Source of the DNA: Kitasatospora sp. MAA4
GTDB taxonomy: Bacteria > Actinomycetota > Actinomycetes > Streptomycetales > Streptomycetaceae
DNA length: 64,000 nucleotides
Assembly: GCF_029893355.1 (NCBI RefSeq)
Contig: NZ_JARZAI010000011.1
Coordinates: forward strand, 62,001-126,000
Reading direction: 5' to 3'
Position numbers and translations under genes: made by a program. Position 1 is the first letter of the stretch. Every line of letters begins with the position of its first letter. Below, one piece after another: positions 58,430-64,000 of this stretch. Under the pieces are notes generated by a model, which saw nothing but the letters and a program-made list of their open reading frames with translations, was not told the DNA's origin and made no database searches.

Positions 58430-59530
58430 TCAGTGCGCGATGGACTCGAAACCCTCGACGTCGCGCGGGCTGCGCGGGCCGGGGCCGATGTAGCGCGCGG
58501 CCGGGCGGACCAGGCGGCCGGTGCGCTTCTGCTCCAGGATGTGCGCCGACCAGCCGGCGGTGCGGGCGCAGGTGAACATCGAGGTGAACATGTGCGCCGG
58601 AACCTCGGCGAAGTCCAGCATGATGGCGGCCCAGAACTCCACGTTGGTCGCCAGGACGCGGTCCGGGCGGCGGTTGTGCAGCTCCTCCAGCGCGGCCTTC
58701 TCCAGCGCCTCGGCGATCTCGAAGCGCGGGGCGCCGAGCTCCTTGGCGGTACGGCGCAGCACGCGGGCGCGCGGGTCCTCGGCGCGGTAGACGCGGTGGC
58801 CGAAGCCCATCAGGCGCTCGCCCTTGTCCAGCGCCTGCTTGACCCACTTCGTGGCGTCGCCGGTGCGCTCGATCTCCTCGATCATGCCCAGCACGCGGGA
58901 CGGCGCGCCGCCGTGCAGCGGGCCGGACATCGCGCCGACCGCGCCGGAGAGCGCGGCCGCCACGTCGGCGCCGGTGGAGGCGATGACGCGGGCGGTGAAG
59001 GTGGAGGCGTTCATGCCGTGCTCGGCGGCGGACGTCCAGTAGGCGTCGATCGCCTTGACGTGCTTGGGGTCGGGCTCGCCGCGCCAGCGGATCATGAAGC
59101 GCTCGACGACCGTCTCGGCCTTGTCGATCTCGCTCTGCGGGACCATCGGCAGGCCCTGGCCGCGGGCGGACTGCGCGACGAACGAGAGCGCCATGACGGC
59201 GGCCCGGGCGAGCTCGTCACGAGCCTGCTCGGCGGAGGTGTCGAGCAGCGGCTTCAGGCCCCAGACCGGGGCGAGCATGGCGAGCGCGGACTGCACGTCG
59301 ACGCGGATGTCGCCCGAGTGGACCGGGATCGGGAACGGCTCGGCGGCCGGCAGTCCCGGGTTGAACTTGCCGTCCACCAGCAGGCCCCAGACGTGCCCGA
59401 AGGAGACGTGGCCGACGAGCTCGTCGATGTCGACGCCGCGGTAGCGCAGTGCGCCGCCCTCGCGGTCCGGCTCGGCGATCTCGCTCTCGAAAGCGACGAT
59501 TCCCTCAAGCCCGGGTACGAAATCGGACAT
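58430..59530 (-). CDS. citA: Citrate synthase (type 2 / methylcitrate-like)
   Basis: A 366-aa enzyme that condenses oxaloacetate with acetyl-CoA. GLEGIVAFESEIAEPDREGGALRYRGVDIDELV is the N-terminal substrate lid, AMSGPLHGGAPSRVLGM has the first catalytic His, GFGHRVYRAEDPRA the second His and Arg, and the catalytic Asp is in VEFWAAIMLDFAEVPAHMFTSMF. The length is that of the short actinobacterial type; a 2-methylcitrate role cannot be ruled out. Start ATG 59530. Twin palindromes in the shared promoter region with pdxH suggest specific control. Confidence 0.94.
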   Translation of the reverse strand: MSDFVPGLEGIVAFESEIAEPDREGGALRYRGVDIDELVGHVSFGHVWGLLVDGKFNPGLPAAEPFPIPVHSGDIRVDVQSALAMLAPVWGLKPLLDTSAEQARDELARAAVMALSFVAQSARGQGLPMVPQSEIDKAETVVERFMIRWRGEPDPKHVKAIDAYWTSAAEHGMNASTFTARVIASTGADVAAALSGAVGAMSGPLHGGAPSRVLGMIEEIERTGDATKWVKQALDKGERLMGFGHRVYRAEDPRARVLRRTAKELGAPRFEIAEALEKAALEELHNRRPDRVLATNVEFWAAIMLDFAEVPAHMFTSMFTCARTAGWSAHILEQKRTGRLVRPAARYIGPGPRSPRDVEGFESIAH

Positions 59531-59603
59531 CAGGCGGCTCCTCAGTGACGCGACAGGCCACCCGCCGTGGTGGGGGCGGGCATGGCCAGTGACCGTTGGT
59601 GGA

Positions 59604-59640
59604 TGGCACTCGGTGCCAGAGTGACAGGCACTGGGTGCAT
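59604..59640. promoter_or_regulatory. Two palindromes GGCAC-3 nt-GTGC, likely operators between citA and pdxH
   Basis: TGGCAC-TCG-GTGCCA (59604-59618) is a perfect 6-bp-arm palindrome; AGGCAC-TGG-GTGCAT (59626-59640) is a close copy. Their centres are 22 bp apart, two helical turns, as expected for cooperative binding of a repressor or activator dimer pair. They lie about 75-110 bp from the citA start. The 325-bp region has no gene. Confidence 0.72.
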
Positions 59641-59855
59641 TGCGCCATACACCACCACGGTGATGTTTCCCAAAGGGCCGCTCGGCCCGCCGCCGGACCC
59701 GCTCGCAACCGGGGATCTTCCGGTGCGAATCGGGCTGTTCCGGACGATTCCCCAAAGGTTGGGCGGTCGAGCGGTGGCGAGACACCATATCTCTCGATGT
59801 CGAGATTCCATAGGCGGAGCGCCGCCCGCTGCTTGTCGTACGGGATGATGTTGGC

Positions 59856-60539
59856 GTGCAGACCCCGGAACGCGCCCAGCCCGCGACCCTGAGTACCGTG
59901 CCCGACCTCGACACGATGCGCCGTCAGTACGCCTTGGCCGGCCTGGCCGAGGAGGATCTGGCCGCCGATCCGATCACCCAGTTCGCCCGCTGGTTCGCCG
60001 AGGCGGAGCAGGCCGGGATCCTCGAACCCAACGCCATGGTCCTCTCCACCGCGGACGCCGAGGGCCGGCCCAGCTCCCGGACCGTGCTGCTCAAGGGGAT
60101 GGACGCGCGCGGGTTCGTCTTCTACACCAACTACGGCAGTCGCAAGGGCGTCGAGCTCACCGCCAACCCCAACGCCGCGCTGCTCTTCCCCTGGCACTGG
60201 CTCGACCGCCAGGTGACGCTCACCGGCTCGGTCGAGCGGACCGGACGGGACGAGACGGCGGCGTACTTCCGGACCCGGCCGCACGGCTCGCAGCTCGGCG
60301 CCTGGGCCAGCGAGCAGTCCAGCCCGGTGGCCTCGCGGGAGGTGCTGGAGCAGCGCTACGCCGAGCTGGAGAGCCGCTACCCGGAGGGCGAGGGGGTGCC
60401 GGTGCCGCCGTTCTGGGGCGGCTACCGGGTGATCCCGCGTACCGTCGAGTTCTGGCAGGGGCGGCTGAACCGCCTGCACGACCGGCTGCGGTACACCGCG
60501 ACGCCCGAGGGGTGGCGGGTCGAGCGGCTCTGTCCCTAG
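59856..60539 (+). CDS. pdxH: Pyridoxamine 5'-phosphate oxidase
   Basis: A 227-aa FMN enzyme giving PLP. The DTMRRQYALAGLAEEDL segment, AMVLSTADAEGRPSSRTVLLKGMDARGFVFYTNYGSRKG (substrate and FMN site), RPHGSQLGAWASEQSSPVASREVLEQRY and the C-terminal FWGGYRVIPRTVEFWQGRLNRLHDRLRYT are diagnostic. I start it at GTG 59856; GTG codons nearer MRRQY are possible. It is divergent from citA and may share its palindromic operators. Confidence 0.94.
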   Translation: MQTPERAQPATLSTVPDLDTMRRQYALAGLAEEDLAADPITQFARWFAEAEQAGILEPNAMVLSTADAEGRPSSRTVLLKGMDARGFVFYTNYGSRKGVELTANPNAALLFPWHWLDRQVTLTGSVERTGRDETAAYFRTRPHGSQLGAWASEQSSPVASREVLEQRYAELESRYPEGEGVPVPPFWGGYRVIPRTVEFWQGRLNRLHDRLRYTATPEGWRVERLCP

Positions 60540-60611
60540 GGCGCACCCCTACGCAAACTCCGCAACCCGGTCCACACTGGGGTCGGTGGTGCGTGTGAGC
60601 GGGGGGCAGTT

Positions 60612-63600
60612 GTGGAGCCTTACTTCTTTCTGAGCTACGCGCGGGTCGACGATGTCGGTCCGGAGATCGGGCTCTTCTACCAGGATCTGGGGGCGGAGCT
60701 GGCCCGGCGGGATCCGCAGGCGGCAACGCTGCCGAGCTTCCGCGATGTGGAGCGGATCCGCCTCGGCGCGGACTGGGAGCGCGTGCTGGCCGGCGCGATC
60801 GCGAGCTGCCGGGCCATGGTGGCGCTCTACTCGCCGTCCTACTTCGCCAGCGTCTTCTGCGGCAGGGAGTGGACAGCATTCCGTTCGCGGGTCACCGAGT
60901 TCCAGGAGGACACCGGCTGGGACGCCCAGGCGCTGGTCCCGGTGCTCTGGGAGCCGGTGCCGGCCGGTCTTCCGGCAGTGGTGGCCGAGCTCCAGTACAG
61001 CGAGTCGGCGATGGGCGAGCGCTACGCGGCGCTCGGTCTGCGCGCCCTGATCCGCGCGGATCCGAACGGCGAGGACTACCGCCGGGTGATCGACGTGGTG
61101 GCCGGGCGGGTGCGGCTGGCGGCGAGCCGGGCCAGGTTACCGGGTCTCCCGGGTCTGGACCTGAGGGAGTTTCAGGGCGTCTTTCCGGTGGGCGCCCCGG
61201 ACGTGCCCCGGCAGGTCTTCGTCAGCTACGCCCCCGCCGACCGGCTCTGGGCGGACTGGGCGGTGGCCGAACTGGCCGCTCTCGGCTACCGGGCCTCGCT
61301 GAACAGCGTCGCGGCTCCGGTCGCCGACGGGCTGCCCGAGCTGGGTCAGGTGCTCGACTGCCGGGCCCGGGTGCTGGCCCTGCTCTCCCCGGACTACCTC
61401 CGATACCCCCGATCGGGTGAAATCTGGCGGGTGCTGGCCGACCATCACCAGGCCCCGGGCCTGCCCTCGTTGATCCCGTTGCTGGTCCGGCAGACCAGGG
61501 GGCCACTGCCCGAGCCGTTCGCCCGTCGAGCGATCCCGGACCTGTTCCCGCCCTCGTCCGCGCAGGCGCCCGAGCGACTCGCCGAGGCGGTCGGACGGCT
61601 GTCGGCCGGGCCCGCGGCGGCCGAACCGGTCCCCACCCGGGCGGGCCTGCCCGGGGACCTTCCGGCGGCCTTCGACGGCCCGGTGCGCAACCCCGTCTTC
61701 ACCGGTCGCGACGAGGTGCTGGAGTCGCTGCGGGACGGGTTCCTCGCGGAGGGCGCGCCGGCGGTCCAGGTGCTGCTCGGCATGGGCGGCGTGGGCAAGA
61801 CGCAGACCGCGACCGAGTACGCGCACCGTTTCGCGGCCGCGTACGACGTGGTCTGGTGGATCGCTGCCGAACAGCCCGAGTTCATCGCCCCCCGGCTGGC
61901 CGAACTGGCCTCCAGGCTCGGTCTGGGGACCCCGAACGACAGCACCGACGCCGCGAGCCGGGTGCTGGACGCCCTGCGGGCCGGCCGCCCGTACGGTCGG
62001 TGGCTGTTGATCTTCGACAACGCCGGCCCCCCGGAGGAGCTGAAGCAGTGGCGTCCGGCCGGTCCGGCCGGCGGGCACATCCTGGTCACCTCACGGGACC
62101 GGGCCTGGGCGCGGAAGGACGGATCGCTCGAACTCGGCGTCCTCAGGCGACAGGAGAGCCTGCGGTTGCTGGAACGGCTGCATCCGGGGCTGGCTCCCGA
62201 CGCCGCCGAGGCGCTGGCCGCGGGCCTGGGCGACCTGCCACTGGCGATCGTCCCGGCGGCGGCCTGGCTGCAGGAGAGCGGCATGCCGGTGGCCGGCTAC
62301 CTGGAACTCCTGGAGGCCACCGCGACGGAGATACTGGAGCGCACCTGGCTGCCGGACGGCGACTATCCGCGTTCGGCGGCCGCGACCTGGCTGCTCTCCC
62401 TCGCAGAGCTCCGGCGTGTCAACGCCCCGGCCGCCGAACTGCTCGAGCTCTGCGCCCACTTCGGGCCCGAGCCGATCCCCACCAGGCTGCTCTTCGGCTC
62501 GCCGCTGGCCCGCAGGCTGAGGCAGGGGAGCGACGAGGCGGGCGCCCGGATGCACATCGGCGAGCTGGTCAAGGCGATCCACCGCAGCGGCCTGGCCCGG
62601 GCCGCGCCGGGCAGCGAGACGCTCACCGTGCACCGGCTGGTACAGGGGGTGATCCGGGGTCAGGTCGGCGGCGAGCGGCGGGCGGAGCTGCGCAGCACGG
62701 TGCAGTCGGCCCTGGCCGAGGCGTGTCCGTCGGAGCCGGACCTGTTCGACAACTGGCAGGCGTACGCGGAGCTTCTGCCGCACCTGTGGCCCTCCGGCGC
62801 GGCGGACAGCGCCGACCCGCAGGTGCGCCAGTGGGTGGTCGACTCGGTCCGCTACCAGTTCAGGCGCAGTCTCAACGCGCAGGCGCGCGAGCTGGCCGAG
62901 CGGACCCTGGCGCAGTGGGAGCACGCGGACCACGGGCCGCAGTCCGCCGACGATCTGCACGTCCTCCAGCTTCGGGTGCAACTCGCCAATGCACTACGCT
63001 CGTTGGGGAAGTACCAGGAGTGCTACGCGGTGGACCGGGACGTCGTCGAGCGGTTGCGCGGCACGCTGGGGCCGCAGCACCCGCAGACCCTGTTCGCGCA
63101 GGGCGGTCTCGGTGCGGACCTTCGCGCGCTCGGCAGGTTCCAGGAGGCGAGGGAACTCGACCGGGCCACCCTGCCGGCCATGCGGGAGGCACTGGGTGCC
63201 GAGCACCCACGGGTCTGGATGATGGTCAACAACCTTGCCGTGTCGGAGGATCTGATCGGTGAGCGGAAGACCGCACTGGAACTCTTCCAACGTTCCTACC
63301 GCCACCAGACCCGGTTGTTCGGCGCTGTGAACCTCAACTCGCTCAGCGCGACCTGCAACTACGCGCGGGCGCTGCGCGAGAGTGGGCGACTGCGGGAGTC
63401 GCTGAGTCTGCTGGAGGAGACCGAGCGGATCTATCGGCGGACCGTCGGAGATCGACACGTCGCAGCGCTGCGCGTCGGTGGCCACCTCGCGGCGACCCTC
63501 TACCGGCTCGGGCGGTTGGCGGAGGCCAACGAGTTGGGGAGCGAGGTGTACCGCAGCAGCACCGAGTCCCTCGGGTCGGGCAGTCCCGAGACGCTGGCGG

Positions 63601-64000
63601 CCGCGGGGATCTTCGCCGCGGTCCTGCGCGCGCAGGGCGAGGGCGGCCGGGCCGCGGTGATCGCGGACCTGTCCTACCGGCAGTGCCGGTCCCAGTTCGG
63701 CGAGTCGCACCTGATGACCTCGGTCATCGCGGTGAACCTCTCGGTGCACCTGCGGGCCGTCGGGCGGCCCGCGGAGGCCAGGGAACTCTCCCGGCAGGCC
63801 ATGGAGCGGATCCGGGCGGAGGTCGGCCCGGAGCATCCCTACCTCGGTGCGGTGATGGTGAACCACGCCACCGACCTGGCCCTTGTGGGCGACCGGGTCG
63901 CGGCGGCCCAGCTCGGCGGCCGGGCAGCCGACCTGCTGACCAGCGCGCTCGGCCCGGACCACTACGACGCTCTGACGGCAACCGCGAACCTGGCGCTCGA
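60612..64000 (+). CDS. TIR-TIR-NB-ARC-TPR protein (FxsC/FxsT-like, NLR-type), partial at the window end
   Basis: At least 1129 codons, open to the window edge with no stop. Residues 1-130: TIR-like domain (PYFFLSYARVDD, SFRDVERIRLG, ASVFCGREWTAF with Glu86 in the position of the NADase Glu). Residues about 200-330: a second TIR-like domain (RQVFVSYAPADRLWADW, VLALLSPDYLRYP). Residues about 365-700: NB-ARC, with P-loop GMGGVGKT at 390-397, LLIFDNA (Walker B) near 463, ILVTSRDR and LGDLPLA. From about 790: TPR repeats (ANALRSLGKYQECY, GADLRALGRFQEAR). The first TIR and the NB-ARC-TPR part match FxsC and FxsT of FxSxx-COOH systems, here fused. The start is GTG 60612. No FxsA peptide or radical-SAM FxsB is visible to the left. 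Confidence 0.85.
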   Translation, partial: MEPYFFLSYARVDDVGPEIGLFYQDLGAELARRDPQAATLPSFRDVERIRLGADWERVLAGAIASCRAMVALYSPSYFASVFCGREWTAFRSRVTEFQEDTGWDAQALVPVLWEPVPAGLPAVVAELQYSESAMGERYAALGLRALIRADPNGEDYRRVIDVVAGRVRLAASRARLPGLPGLDLREFQGVFPVGAPDVPRQVFVSYAPADRLWADWAVAELAALGYRASLNSVAAPVADGLPELGQVLDCRARVLALLSPDYLRYPRSGEIWRVLADHHQAPGLPSLIPLLVRQTRGPLPEPFARRAIPDLFPPSSAQAPERLAEAVGRLSAGPAAAEPVPTRAGLPGDLPAAFDGPVRNPVFTGRDEVLESLRDGFLAEGAPAVQVLLGMGGVGKTQTATEYAHRFAAAYDVVWWIAAEQPEFIAPRLAELASRLGLGTPNDSTDAASRVLDALRAGRPYGRWLLIFDNAGPPEELKQWRPAGPAGGHILVTSRDRAWARKDGSLELGVLRRQESLRLLERLHPGLAPDAAEALAAGLGDLPLAIVPAAAWLQESGMPVAGYLELLEATATEILERTWLPDGDYPRSAAATWLLSLAELRRVNAPAAELLELCAHFGPEPIPTRLLFGSPLARRLRQGSDEAGARMHIGELVKAIHRSGLARAAPGSETLTVHRLVQGVIRGQVGGERRAELRSTVQSALAEACPSEPDLFDNWQAYAELLPHLWPSGAADSADPQVRQWVVDSVRYQFRRSLNAQARELAERTLAQWEHADHGPQSADDLHVLQLRVQLANALRSLGKYQECYAVDRDVVERLRGTLGPQHPQTLFAQGGLGADLRALGRFQEARELDRATLPAMREALGAEHPRVWMMVNNLAVSEDLIGERKTALELFQRSYRHQTRLFGAVNLNSLSATCNYARALRESGRLRESLSLLEETERIYRRTVGDRHVAALRVGGHLAATLYRLGRLAEANELGSEVYRSSTESLGSGSPETLAAAGIFAAVLRAQGEGGRAAVIADLSYRQCRSQFGESHLMTSVIAVNLSVHLRAVGRPAEARELSRQAMERIRAEVGPEHPYLGAVMVNHATDLALVGDRVAAAQLGGRAADLLTSALGPDHYDALTATANLAL

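Overview
The window is chromosomal DNA of a high-GC actinomycete, most likely a member of the Streptomycetaceae (Streptomyces, Kitasatospora or Streptacidiphilus). The codon third positions are strongly GC-rich and GTG starts are common. The gene blocks thrC - MoaD-like - cold-shock - CIRCE/groEL, mqnD-mqnB, XPB with a helicase/WYL partner, and the XRE(DUF5753)/DUF397 couple are all typical of that family. I saw no rRNA, tRNA or CRISPR array.

Layout. 1-5.3 kb: the end of a DeoR-type regulator, an orphan sugar-binding lipoprotein, trehalose synthesis (otsB and otsA, convergent and overlapping) and glucosyl-3-phosphoglycerate synthase, a compatible-solute block. 5.4-10.3 kb: a SAM-I riboswitch, thrC, a MoaD-like sulfur carrier whose tail is GGC rather than GG, a cold-shock protein, and monocistronic groEL under a CIRCE operator. 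10.2-20.1 kb: HD hydrolase, cutC, a HelR-like RNA polymerase motor, XPB helicase, pgeF and a helicase/WYL protein. A vapBC toxin-antitoxin cassette sits exactly at the 3' end of pgeF between 40-bp perfect direct repeats. 20.2-31.2 kb: mostly single housekeeping genes (TetR and its target, methyltransferase, siderophore-type binding lipoprotein, HAD hydrolase, cold-shock protein, futalosine-pathway menaquinone genes, MFS, DUF3027). 31.2-39 kb: a 1112-aa sacsin/Hsp90-type ATPase, a P-type ATPase and an NCS2 purine permease. 39-47.5 kb: an accessory-looking stretch of small proteins, including a SLATT-like DUF4231 protein, a DUF6247/RelE-like pair, an XRE/DUF397 pair and several very short genes.

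47.6-56.3 kb: a marR-MFS pair, then a penicillin-acylase gene split by a 4.1-kb element. The element carries a large serine integrase, a chain of tiny overlapping genes (two of them zinc-ribbon-like), a DUF402 protein and a 172-bp imperfect palindrome. Its ends share GGTACC, and joining the flanks at that hexamer restores an uninterrupted 832-codon acylase frame. This is the clearest mobile element in the window.

56.4-64 kb: thpR, a 29-aa membrane peptide, serC, citrate synthase and pdxH, with twin palindromes between the divergent citA and pdxH. The window ends inside a large TIR-TIR-NB-ARC-TPR protein that resembles NLR-type immune receptors and the FxsC/FxsT proteins of actinomycete FxSxx-COOH peptide systems.

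All coordinates, reading frames and repeats were read directly from the sequence. Family names come from remembered motif patterns; no database search was run.
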